Part shown: positions 1 to 6,139 of the stretch, in pieces
Layout of the letters: every line of letters starts with the position of its first letter
Numbering within the stretch: the stretch's first letter is position 1
NCBI GenBank assembly: GCA_023424585.1
Contig: JAFADT010000480.1
Coordinates: forward strand, 1-7,726
Direction of reading: 5' to 3'
Length of the DNA stretch: 7,726 nt
Source of the DNA: Pseudomonadota bacterium
GTDB lineage: Bacteria; Myxococcota; Myxococcia; Myxococcales; Myxococcaceae
The notes under the pieces: model-generated
Database searches by the model: none
What the model saw: only the letters and a program-made list of their open reading frames with translations
Told to the model about the DNA's origin: nothing
Program-made: the position numbers and the translations under genes

Positions 1-1
1 T

Positions 2-286
2 GGCAGCTGCGCCCGTGGAGGCGACCGCGCACCTTCCCGTGGTGTCGTGGAACTCGATCCGCTCGTGGTCGAGGGCCGGATAGCACCGCTCCACCAGCAC
101 CGGCCAAGGCTGCAACGCCTCGCGAACAACGCACTGCCCACCGTCTTGCCAGGGCAGCACTGCTGCTCGCTGGAGGTTGGCAAGCCGCGGGTCCCGCGAC
201 GTCGTCCCTCGATGGCTCGAAGGAGGTGTAGCGCATGATGTGAGGAAGAGAAGGAGCGAGGCGCAAGCATGGAGTCGCATGGTCAT
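2..286 (-). CDS. Lipoprotein N-terminus, SitA-like polymorphic toxin (partial)
   Basis: Ninety-five codons are open from the ATG at 286 to the left edge, where the gene is cut off. The protein starts with a charged, then hydrophobic signal (residues 4-14) and a canonical lipobox L15-T16-S17-C18, so it is predicted to be an exported lipoprotein acylated on C18. After a Ser/Thr/Pro linker (19-33) comes a segment with LANLQRAAVLPW (35-46), then C52, C68 and C86 at near-even spacing, and the motifs ALDHERIEFHDTTGRC (71-86) and VASTGAAA (88-95). From memory this segment recurs at the head of myxobacterial polymorphic toxin lipoproteins of the SitA type. Those are passed between cells by TraA-dependent outer-membrane exchange and carry variable C-terminal toxin domains. 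The toxin end lies outside the window, so activity is unknown. A second ATG at 280 could be the start, and there is no clear ribosome binding site for either. About a quarter of the codons end in A or T, far more than in neighbouring genes. The gene itself is well supported; the Sit assignment is moderate. Confidence 0.68.
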   Translation of the reverse strand, partial: MTMRLHACASLLLFLTSCATPPSSHRGTTSRDPRLANLQRAAVLPWQDGGQCVVREALQPWPVLVERCYPALDHERIEFHDTTGRCAVASTGAAA

Positions 287-344
287 GCGTCGTCCCGGGT
301 GAGCAGCGCGTATCGTGGAACTCATCGACGTCACGCCTCTGGGA

Positions 345-1463
345 CTACGGAGTGGCGAAGCTCACCGCGACCTTCGAGGCGTCCGGGTCGCTGAAGCGCA
401 GGAGGTCTTCCCCCTCCCGCACCAGCGCGTCACGGTCGGCCTTCGTCACCCGCTCGAAGGGCTTGCACACCAGCGTCGCGGCGCCCTTCTTGCGCTCGGT
501 GCTCCACGAGCCCGCGACGTGTCCGTCCACCAGGAACACGTTGAGCACGCGCAGGTTCTTCGTGGACAGCTTCTCGCGGTGCTCCTCCGGGACGACGCGG
601 GTCCGGTCCGCGTGGGAGAGGATGAGGTTGTCGAAGTCCGGCAGGAAGCGCACCGGCGCGGGCGTGTCTTCCGGCGGGCGCGGGGCCTTGGGCAAGTCGA
701 AGAGGACGCGCTTCTTCGCGTCGCGGAGCTCCACCAGCTTGCCGCGCACCTTCTCGAAGGCTTCCTTCAGCGGCTTGAGGCCGGACCAGGTCTGCATGTC
801 CGCCACCGTGGCGGGGCCGAAGGCGGCCAGGTAGCGGAGCACCAGCGGTGACGCGTCGTCGTCCGTGGAGAGCTTCTCGCCCAGCCAGGACTCCGCCAGC
901 GTGAAGCCCGAGTTGCCGGGCCAGCCCCACTCCAGCCCCTCCTCGGGCACCTGGACGAGCGGCAGTCCCAACCGCGTGGCGAAGCCCATGGCCCGCTCGT
1001 CGCCGTCCACGTGGTGCTTCAGCAGGTGCTCGCGCACCTCCTCGAAGGTGCGGGGCTTCTCCTGGAGGAAGGGCCTCGCGGTGGCCAGCAGCGCGGGCAG
1101 GTCCAGCGCCGTGGCGCGCTCCTTCAGCACGGAGCGCATGGCGGCGGTGAGCATGGGCTGGAAGAGGCCGCGGTAGCGCAGGTAGTCCTTCGCGGTCATC
1201 AAGTGCAGCGTGCCGCGCATCATCGTGCCGCGCGCCAGCTCGCGCTTGAGCGCCAGCTTCGTGAGGGTGTCGCGCTGGAAGCCCTGGAGGCGCGACCACA
1301 GGGCCAGGTACGGCGGGCGCGCGAGCTGGGCCTGGAGCCCCACCAGGTGCTCGATGGCGCGCGGCACGGTCATCTTCTCGCGCGTGAGCAGCAGCTGGCG
1401 CGCGAGCGTGGCGCGGTTGAGGGCCTGGGCGGACAGGACTTCGTCGGGCATGCGCCCGAGCAT
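345..1463 (-). CDS. Winged-helix HTH_42 / AlkZ-like DNA glycosylase
   Basis: A complete protein of 372 residues, matching the usual 350-400 of the HTH_42 (winged-helix DNA-binding) family. This family includes the DNA glycosylases AlkZ, which excises azinomycin interstrand crosslinks, and YcaQ/AlkX. Visible hallmarks are a GLQAQ motif with Gln44-Ala-Gln46, followed by PPYLALWSR; RGTLHLMT near 83-90; and FLPDFDNLILSHADR at 273-287 followed by FLVDGHVAGSW. The Q-x-Q pair marks the AlkZ-like branch, while the YcaQ-like branch has Q-x-D. The expected role is base excision of bulky or crosslinked lesions in the cytoplasm. The substrate cannot be read from sequence, and no natural-product cluster is visible nearby that would suggest self-resistance. 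The start at 1463 is chosen because GGGAGG lies 9 nt upstream. An internal ATG at 1451 is the alternative and would shorten the protein by 4 residues. The gene is divergent from the GH13 gene, and 58 nt separate its stop from the next start on the same strand. Confidence 0.85.
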   Translation of the reverse strand: MLGRMPDEVLSAQALNRATLARQLLLTREKMTVPRAIEHLVGLQAQLARPPYLALWSRLQGFQRDTLTKLALKRELARGTMMRGTLHLMTAKDYLRYRGLFQPMLTAAMRSVLKERATALDLPALLATARPFLQEKPRTFEEVREHLLKHHVDGDERAMGFATRLGLPLVQVPEEGLEWGWPGNSGFTLAESWLGEKLSTDDDASPLVLRYLAAFGPATVADMQTWSGLKPLKEAFEKVRGKLVELRDAKKRVLFDLPKAPRPPEDTPAPVRFLPDFDNLILSHADRTRVVPEEHREKLSTKNLRVLNVFLVDGHVAGSWSTERKKGAATLVCKPFERVTKADRDALVREGEDLLRFSDPDASKVAVSFATP

Positions 1464-1472
1464 ACCCGGCGG

Positions 1473-1478
1473 CCTCCC
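1473..1478 (-). promoter_or_regulatory. Ribosome binding site deciding the glycosylase start
   Basis: On the minus strand this reads GGGAGG and ends 9 nt before the ATG at 1463. It favours that start over the ATG at 1451, for which the site would be 21 nt away and no other purine-rich site is seen. Confidence 0.55.
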
Positions 1479-1574
1479 GCGCGAGTGTTGGCTGAACGAA
1501 GCCCGGCGGCCCCCGGGTGTGGGGTTCCTCACGGCGCGCGGGAGTCGCCGGATGCCACCCGCGAACGGAGGGCT

Positions 1575-1580
1575 AAAGGA
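1575..1580 (+). promoter_or_regulatory. Ribosome binding site of the GH13 gene
   Basis: AAAGGA lies 6 nt before the ATG at 1587. A second purine-rich run, GGAGG at 1567-1571, is farther off (15 nt). The closer site supports the chosen start, after which the protein begins directly with the family-typical WYKNAVVY strand. Confidence 0.6.
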
Positions 1581-1586
1581 AACGGG

Positions 1587-3251
1587 ATGATTGAAGACCT
1601 CTGGTACAAGAACGCGGTCGTCTACTGCCTCGACGTCGAGACGTTCATGGACGGCAACGGCGACGGCGTGGGGGACTTCACGGGCCTGCGGCGCAAGCTG
1701 GACTACCTGGCGGGCCTGGGCATCACCTGCCTGTGGCTGTTGCCCTTCCAGCCCACCCCCAACCGCGACAACGGCTACGACATCCGCGACTACTACGGCG
1801 TGGATCCGCGCCTGGGGGACCTGGGCGACTTCGTGGCCTTCACCCACGAGGCGAAGCTGCACGGCATCCGCGTCATCATCGACCTGGTGGTGAACCACAC
1901 GTCGGACCAGCACCCGTGGTTCCAGGCCGCGCGCAAGGACCCGGACAGCCGCTACCGCGACTACTACGTCTGGTCGAAGACGCGGCCCCGGGACGCCAAC
2001 AAGGGCATGGTCTTCCCGGGCGTGCAGCCCTCCACGTGGACGTATGACAAGGAGGCGCGCCTCTGGTACTTCCACCGCTTCTTCGACTTCCAGCCCGACC
2101 TCAACGTCGCGAACCCGGAGGTGCGCGAGCAGATCCTGAAGATCATGGGGTTCTGGCTGGAGCTCGGCGTGTCCGGCTTCCGGGTGGACGCGGTGCCCTT
2201 CCTGGTGGAGCTGAAGGGCGTGAAACACCCGGGCGTGAAGAACCCCTACCAGCTGCTGGAGGAGATGCGCGAGTTCCTGTCGTGGCGAAGGGGTGACGCC
2301 ATCCTGCTCGCGGAGGCCAACGTCACCATGGACGAGGTGATGGAGTTCTTTGGCGACAACGACCGCATGCAGCTGGTGTTCAACTTCCTGGCGAACCAGA
2401 ACCTCTACCTGTCGCTCACGCGCGGGGACGTGACGCCGCTGGTGCAGGCGCTGAAGTCCGCGCCCAGGTTGCCGCGCTCGGCGCAGTGGGCGAACTTCCT
2501 GCGCAACCACGACGAGCTGGACCTGGGGCGGCTGTCGGACGGGGACCGGTGGGAGGTGTTCCAGGCGCTGGGGCCGGACAAGGGCATGCAGCTCTATGAC
2601 CGGGGGCTGCGACGGAGGCTCGCGTCGATGCTGGACGGGGACCGCCGCCGCATCGAGGTGGCGTACAGCCTGATGTTCACGCTGCCGGGGACGCCAGTGC
2701 TCTGGTACGGCGACGAGCTGGGCATGGGGGAGAACCTGTCACTGGTGGAGCGGCAGGCGGTGCGCACGCCCATGCAGTGGAGCCCGGAGCCGCACGGCGG
2801 CTTCACGCTGGCGGAGGCGCCGGTGAAGCCGCTGGTGTCCGAGGGCCCGTTCGGCTTCCGGCAGGTGAACGTGGCGCAGCAGCGTCGGAACCCGGGCTCG
2901 CAGCTCAACTGGACGGAGCGCATCATCCGCGCGCGCAAGGAGTGCCCGGAGCTGGGGTGGGGCGCGTGGAAGGTGCTGCGCACGGGCAACAAGGGCGTGC
3001 TGGCCATCCGGTACGACTGGAAGGGCAACACGCTGGTGGTGCTGCACAACCTGTCGTCGCGGCCCTGCACGGTGAAGCTGGACCCCGGCGGCGACGAACC
3101 GTGCACGCTGTTCAACGTGCTGAGCGAGGACCACTCCGAGCCCGCGGACGGCCAGCGCCACGTGCTCACGCTGGAGGGCTACGGCTACCGCTGGTATCGC
3201 GTGGGACACGAGAACCCGGCGCGCAGGCACCGGACGGAGCCGCTGCCCTGA
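1587..3251 (+). CDS. GH13 alpha-amylase family enzyme, trehalose synthase-like
   Basis: A complete 554-residue glycoside hydrolase of family 13. It opens with WYKNAVVY (6-13) and DGNGDGVGDFTGL (22-34), as in trehalose synthases (maltose alpha-D-glucosyltransferases) and related enzymes. The four GH13 regions are intact: DLVVNH (99-104), GFRVDAVP (197-204) with nucleophile D201, LLAEAN (240-245) with acid/base E243, and FLRNHDE (304-310) with D309. TreS-like signatures include TSDQHPWFQ (105-113), LRRRLASMLDGDRRRIE (341-357), VLWYGDELGMGEN (371-383) and VRTPMQW (392-398). About 460-554 forms the C-terminal beta domain. There is no signal peptide, so it should act in the cytoplasm, most likely interconverting maltose and trehalose or otherwise transferring alpha-glucosyl units. 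The length fits stand-alone TreS, and no maltokinase domain is fused. No treY, treZ, glgE or maltokinase gene is adjacent. GH13 membership is near certain; the exact reaction is inferred, and an amylase or glucosidase is possible. Confidence 0.92.
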   Translation: MIEDLWYKNAVVYCLDVETFMDGNGDGVGDFTGLRRKLDYLAGLGITCLWLLPFQPTPNRDNGYDIRDYYGVDPRLGDLGDFVAFTHEAKLHGIRVIIDLVVNHTSDQHPWFQAARKDPDSRYRDYYVWSKTRPRDANKGMVFPGVQPSTWTYDKEARLWYFHRFFDFQPDLNVANPEVREQILKIMGFWLELGVSGFRVDAVPFLVELKGVKHPGVKNPYQLLEEMREFLSWRRGDAILLAEANVTMDEVMEFFGDNDRMQLVFNFLANQNLYLSLTRGDVTPLVQALKSAPRLPRSAQWANFLRNHDELDLGRLSDGDRWEVFQALGPDKGMQLYDRGLRRRLASMLDGDRRRIEVAYSLMFTLPGTPVLWYGDELGMGENLSLVERQAVRTPMQWSPEPHGGFTLAEAPVKPLVSEGPFGFRQVNVAQQRRNPGSQLNWTERIIRARKECPELGWGAWKVLRTGNKGVLAIRYDWKGNTLVVLHNLSSRPCTVKLDPGGDEPCTLFNVLSEDHSEPADGQRHVLTLEGYGYRWYRVGHENPARRHRTEPLP

Positions 3252-3269
3252 AGAGGGGGCAGCGGCTCC
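3236..3269. terminator. Hairpin between convergent genes, likely terminator
   Basis: A perfect 13-bp GC-rich inverted repeat: GGAGCCGCTGCCC (3236-3248) pairs with GGGCAGCGGCTCC (3257-3269) around an 8-nt loop. The left arm is inside the last codons of the GH13 gene and the loop begins with its TGA stop. The right arm ends 24 bp before the stop of the opposing protease gene. No T-run follows on either strand, so it is not a classical intrinsic terminator, but the position suggests it ends transcripts from both sides or stabilises 3' ends. Confidence 0.65.
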
Positions 3270-3293
3270 TCCCGCGTCACCGGGTCAGCGGCT

Positions 3294-5909
3294 TCAACCG
3301 ATCTCCACCTTCTGGAAGAGGTGCTCCGGCGGGGCGACGCCGTCGGAGAAATCCAGGATGCCGGTGGAGTAGGTGGGGTCGCTCCAGTTGCCATAGAGCA
3401 CCTGGTCGTGGCCCAGGCCGCGGAAGTCCCCCACCAGGATCTGGTGAACCAGCGCGCTCGGGTAGAAGCTCACGCCCTGCGCCTCGCTGTAGCGGACCTC
3501 GGCGGGCGCGACGCCATCGGAGAAGTCCGCGATGAGCATGGCCGTGCCCGTCGTGCCGCCGTTCACCAGCAGGAGCTGGTCGTAGCCCAGGCCGCGGAAG
3601 TCACCCACGGCCTGGTTGTCGTCCGCGTCCATCAGGTTGTCCAGCACGGTGAAGGCGCCGGATGCCTCCACGTAGCGCACCTGCGCCGGCGCCACGCCCG
3701 TGCTGAAGTCGAGGATCTTCACCCGCGCGCCCGTGCCGGAGCGGTTGAGGCAGAGCACCTGGTCGTAGCCCAGGCCCCGGAAGTCGCCCACGTAGAGCTT
3801 GTCGTCCGGGTCGGAGCAGTCCTCGAAGGAGTTCGGGGTGCCCCAGGCCTCGTGGTAGCCGGCCTCCGCGGGGACGGCGCCGTCGCTGAAGTCGCTGATC
3901 ATCACGCGCCCGCCCGTGCCGGAGCGATTGAAGAACAACACCTGGTCATGGCCCCGGTTCAGGAAGTCCCCCGTGAGCTGGAGGTCCTCCGGGTCGTGCC
4001 AGCCGTTGAGCACGCCGCTCTGGCCCCAGGACTCGTGGTAGCGCACCTCCGCGGGGACGGCGCCGTCGCGGTAGTCGGTGATGATCACCCGGCCGCCCAC
4101 GCCGCTGGTGTTGATGAAGAGCATCTGGTCATAGCCGAGGCCCCGGAAGTCCCCCGCGAGCTTGATGTCGCTGGGGTTGTGCCAGCCGTCGAGCAGGGTC
4201 GAAGCGCTCCACGCCTCCTCGTAGTGGATGTTGGGGAAGTTGGTGGCGTTGACGTAGCCGGAGACGTACACCCGCGGACCGTAGCCGGACCCGGTGATGG
4301 CGATGACCTGGTCCGCGCTGCCCGTGCCCGCGAAGACGCCGGCCTTGTAGACAGAGGGCATGGCCAGCCGGAACGTCTTGGGCGCGTTGACGAGCAGCGG
4401 GCTGTGTCGGCCCTGCTGATCCAGCGCGAAGACGCGCAGCGTGTGGTCCTGGCCATCCACATAGAGCTCAGGGATGCGGAACGAGAAGCCGTTCGCGCCG
4501 GAAGCCATGGGGTAGGTGCTCTTCACGTCGGCGCGGTAGAGGTTCGCCACCACGCTGGTCACGGACGCCGGGTTGCCGTCGATGGAGTAGGAGACCGTGA
4601 TGGAGGTCGACGGCGAGTCCAGGTCCAGCGCCCAGCCCGTGACCGTGCCGTCGTTGGAGATGCCGTCGAGCTTGCCGAACGCACCCGGCAGGTTGAAGGT
4701 GCGCGGCGAGCCCGCGAGCAGCGGGTTGTTCAGGCCCTGCACGTCGATGCCGTAGACGTACAGCGTGTGGTCCTGGCCGTCTCGGAAGTACGCGGGCACG
4801 GGGAAGGAGAACCCGTGGTTGCCTTCGACCTTGTCGAAGGCGGCGTTGACATCCGGGCGCGGGAGGTTCGCGGGCGCGGACGCTCCGAACGCGCCGGAGC
4901 CGGTGGGGCCGTCGATGTAGTAGTGCACTTCCGTGGAGACGCTCGGCGAGGCCGTGTCGAACGCCCAGCCGCTCACGAAGCCGGTGGAGGAGATCTCCTC
5001 GAAGTGGCCCTCCATCGTGCCGGGGTACATCGCCGCGGCGGAGGCGATGTCTCCCACGCTCAGGCTGTCGCGCTGGCCAATGGACTCACCGCCCCGGGTC
5101 CGGATGGTCTGCATGGGGTTGCCGGTGACGGGGTCGGGCTTGCCGAACGCCGTAGCGCCGTAGTGCATGATGGACCCGAAGTCATAGGGCCCGAAGTCGT
5201 CGCCGTCGCTGACGTGCTTCTCGAAGTTGTATGCCTCACCGGACTGGATGTTGTTCCAGAGGATCTCCACGAAGGTGTCTCGATCCTCGCGGCTCTGCTC
5301 GTGCCAGAAGCCGATGGCGTGACCCAGCTCGTGGATGACTCCGCTCAGGCCACACCCTCCCTCCAGGACGACGAACTGCCGGCCGCCCTGGCGTCCCACG
5401 GAGGACGAGCACCCCACGCCCTTCACGAAGTAGACATGGTCGACGGAGGAGGGCGTGGTGGCGGAGATGGGCTCGAAGCGAAGGCCCGTCCTTTGCTGCC
5501 AGTGCCGGATGGCGTCGTTGATGACGTAGTTGTCGTCCAGCGAGCCGTAGACGTGGACGTACGGGACGACGCCGTTGGGCCAGCGCTTGCTGCTGCCGGT
5601 GACCTGGACGCTCTCCGCGGAGACTCGGTTGGCGGCCTGGGCCTTCACCTTCGGGGACTCGCGCTCCACGTCCTCGACGGTGCCCAGGATGATGTCGCCC
5701 TCGAAGAGGGCCAGGCCGTTGACGGCCTTGTACTTCACCTCGCGCGGCTCGGCCCTGGGTCCAATGCGGACCCACGCGGAGCCGACGCCGGAGCGCGCGG
5801 TTGTGGGTGGAGTGATGGGTTCGGCGGCCTCTTCCGGATGGCAGGCGGTGCCAAGGCAGGCCACGGCCGTGAGCGCCCGGATCCACCGGGCGTGCTGGTT
5901 GCGATGCAT
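3294..5909 (-). CDS. Exported astacin (M12A) metalloprotease with C-terminal repeats
   Basis: An 871-residue protein. Residues 8-23 form an export signal, with possible but non-canonical lipobox cysteines at C18 (AVAC) and C23 (GTAC). A propeptide of about 80 residues includes FEGD (69-72), matching the FxGD aspartate switch that keeps pro-astacins inactive. The catalytic domain spans about 105-297: KRWPNGVVPY (108-117); the zinc motif HELGHAIGFWHEQ (193-205), with H193, H197 and H203 as ligands and E194 as catalyst; and the Met-turn SIMHY (246-250). C167 and C186 fit one of the two astacin disulfides; the other appears absent. Two tandem beta-type domains follow (about 298-406 and 409-514), then six propeller-like repeats from about 520 to the end. 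It should be an endopeptidase acting outside the cytoplasm, with the C-terminal modules binding a partner or surface. A role in feeding on prey or matrix is inference. The start at 5909 is chosen because GAGGGGG lies 8 nt upstream and the signal follows directly. Confidence 0.93.
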   Translation of the reverse strand: MHRNQHARWIRALTAVACLGTACHPEEAAEPITPPTTARSGVGSAWVRIGPRAEPREVKYKAVNGLALFEGDIILGTVEDVERESPKVKAQAANRVSAESVQVTGSSKRWPNGVVPYVHVYGSLDDNYVINDAIRHWQQRTGLRFEPISATTPSSVDHVYFVKGVGCSSSVGRQGGRQFVVLEGGCGLSGVIHELGHAIGFWHEQSREDRDTFVEILWNNIQSGEAYNFEKHVSDGDDFGPYDFGSIMHYGATAFGKPDPVTGNPMQTIRTRGGESIGQRDSLSVGDIASAAAMYPGTMEGHFEEISSTGFVSGWAFDTASPSVSTEVHYYIDGPTGSGAFGASAPANLPRPDVNAAFDKVEGNHGFSFPVPAYFRDGQDHTLYVYGIDVQGLNNPLLAGSPRTFNLPGAFGKLDGISNDGTVTGWALDLDSPSTSITVSYSIDGNPASVTSVVANLYRADVKSTYPMASGANGFSFRIPELYVDGQDHTLRVFALDQQGRHSPLLVNAPKTFRLAMPSVYKAGVFAGTGSADQVIAITGSGYGPRVYVSGYVNATNFPNIHYEEAWSASTLLDGWHNPSDIKLAGDFRGLGYDQMLFINTSGVGGRVIITDYRDGAVPAEVRYHESWGQSGVLNGWHDPEDLQLTGDFLNRGHDQVLFFNRSGTGGRVMISDFSDGAVPAEAGYHEAWGTPNSFEDCSDPDDKLYVGDFRGLGYDQVLCLNRSGTGARVKILDFSTGVAPAQVRYVEASGAFTVLDNLMDADDNQAVGDFRGLGYDQLLLVNGGTTGTAMLIADFSDGVAPAEVRYSEAQGVSFYPSALVHQILVGDFRGLGHDQVLYGNWSDPTYSTGILDFSDGVAPPEHLFQKVEIG
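3297..4352 (-). repeat. Six tandem ~183-bp coding repeats (propeller-like blades)
   Basis: This part of the protease gene encodes six repeats. An Asp-Gln pair marks each, at residues 533, 594, 655, 716, 777 and 835: steps of 61 residues (183 bp), the last step 58. The consensus reads GDFRGLGYDQVLF, then about 8 residues, then GGRVIITDFSDGAVPAEVRYHEAWG. The first copy is the most diverged and lacks GDF. The shape recalls FG-GAP/VCBS beta-propeller blades, but the usual calcium-loop Asp/Asn-Gly-Asp spacing is replaced by RGLGYD. A single six-bladed propeller is the simplest reading. Confidence 0.8.
4368..5018 (-). repeat. Two tandem ~107-residue beta-type domains in the protease
   Basis: Residues about 298-406 and 409-514 are homologous. 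Both carry SGWA/TGWA followed by a D-x-x-SPS motif, then Y-x-IDG, ANL-x-R-x-DV, GFSF and DGQDHTL (378-384 and 486-492), and both end with PLL-x(4)-P-x-TF. The alternating pattern suggests beta-sandwich modules, perhaps for carbohydrate or cell-wall binding. I cannot name the domain family with certainty. Confidence 0.75.
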
Positions 5910-5917
5910 GCAGGAAT

Positions 5918-5924
5918 CCCCCTC
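5918..5924 (-). promoter_or_regulatory. Ribosome binding site deciding the protease start
   Basis: GAGGGGG on the minus strand ends 8 nt before the ATG at 5909. The reading frame stays open upstream to another ATG at 6026, but that would put 39 residues before the signal peptide, so the 5909 start is preferred. Confidence 0.65.
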
Positions 5925-6127
5925 GCTGGGTGTGATGGTGACTCGCTGTGCAATACGCAGGGACTCGCGGAAGCTGGCTGTCCTGGACGTCACGGCGGTG
6001 GGGCAGGGCGGTCGCGTGCCGTCCACCGTGACGGGGGGCCGCTGGGGCGGGTGGTGTTGCCGCCAAAGCGACGCGGCTCCACGGTGCAGGTGGCGGGTTC
6101 CCGAGCTTCGGGTTACAGACCCGGGGC

Positions 6128-6133
6128 AGGAGG
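6128..6133 (+). promoter_or_regulatory. Strong ribosome binding site of the DUF262 gene
   Basis: A perfect AGGAGG, 6 nt before the ATG at 6140. It is the strongest Shine-Dalgarno match in the window and fixes the start. Confidence 0.8.
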
Positions 6134-6139
6134 CTCGCG

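Larger units (their letters stand above)
1464..1586. promoter_or_regulatory. Divergent promoter region, glycosylase / GH13
   Basis: These 123 bp must hold the 5' ends of both divergent genes. No convincing -35/-10 pair is visible, as is usual for GC-rich myxobacterial DNA. A perfect 10-bp inverted repeat, CTCCCGCGCG (1474-1483) and CGCGCGGGAG (1535-1544), has 51 bp between its arms. The left arm overlaps the glycosylase ribosome binding site. It could be a pair of operator half sites, but it may also be chance in such GC-rich DNA. Confidence 0.5.
5910..6139. promoter_or_regulatory. Divergent intergenic region, protease / DUF262 gene
   Basis: These 230 bp separate two divergent starts and should carry both promoters. 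No consensus -35/-10 pair stands out. A direct repeat GACTCGC occurs at 5940-5946 and 5962-5968 (22 bp apart, about two helical turns) upstream of the protease. A small hairpin, CCCGA-gct-TCGGG (6100-6112), lies just before the DUF262 ribosome binding site. A spaced inverted pair, GTCACGG (5989-5995) and CCGTGAC (6026-6032), is also present. No further gene is seen here. Confidence 0.5.

Noticed and set aside
47..238. Plus-strand small open frame of 63 codons
   Set aside because: It is antisense to the lipoprotein gene, which has a signal peptide, lipobox and recognisable mature segment. The plus-strand peptide shows no features.
45..323. 11-bp direct repeat TCGTGGAACTC at 45-55 and 313-323, considered as an attachment site or insertion scar
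   Set aside because: It is short, one copy lies within the lipoprotein coding sequence, and there is no integrase or other mobile-element gene. Chance similarity is sufficient.
1464..2510. Minus-strand open frame continuous with the glycosylase, suggesting a 721-residue protein
   Set aside because: The extra N-terminal part is antisense to the GH13 catalytic domain and is compositionally biased. Family homology begins at about 1463-1451, where a ribosome binding site is also found.
3297..4352. Regular ~183-bp DNA repeats considered as a CRISPR-like or satellite array
   Set aside because: The period matches whole codons of an intact reading frame and the variation between copies is protein-like, so they are coding blades of the protease.
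5989..6032. Inverted pair GTCACGG / CCGTGAC considered as an operator or terminator
   Set aside because: The arms are only 7 bp with a 30-bp gap in GC-rich DNA, too weak to call.
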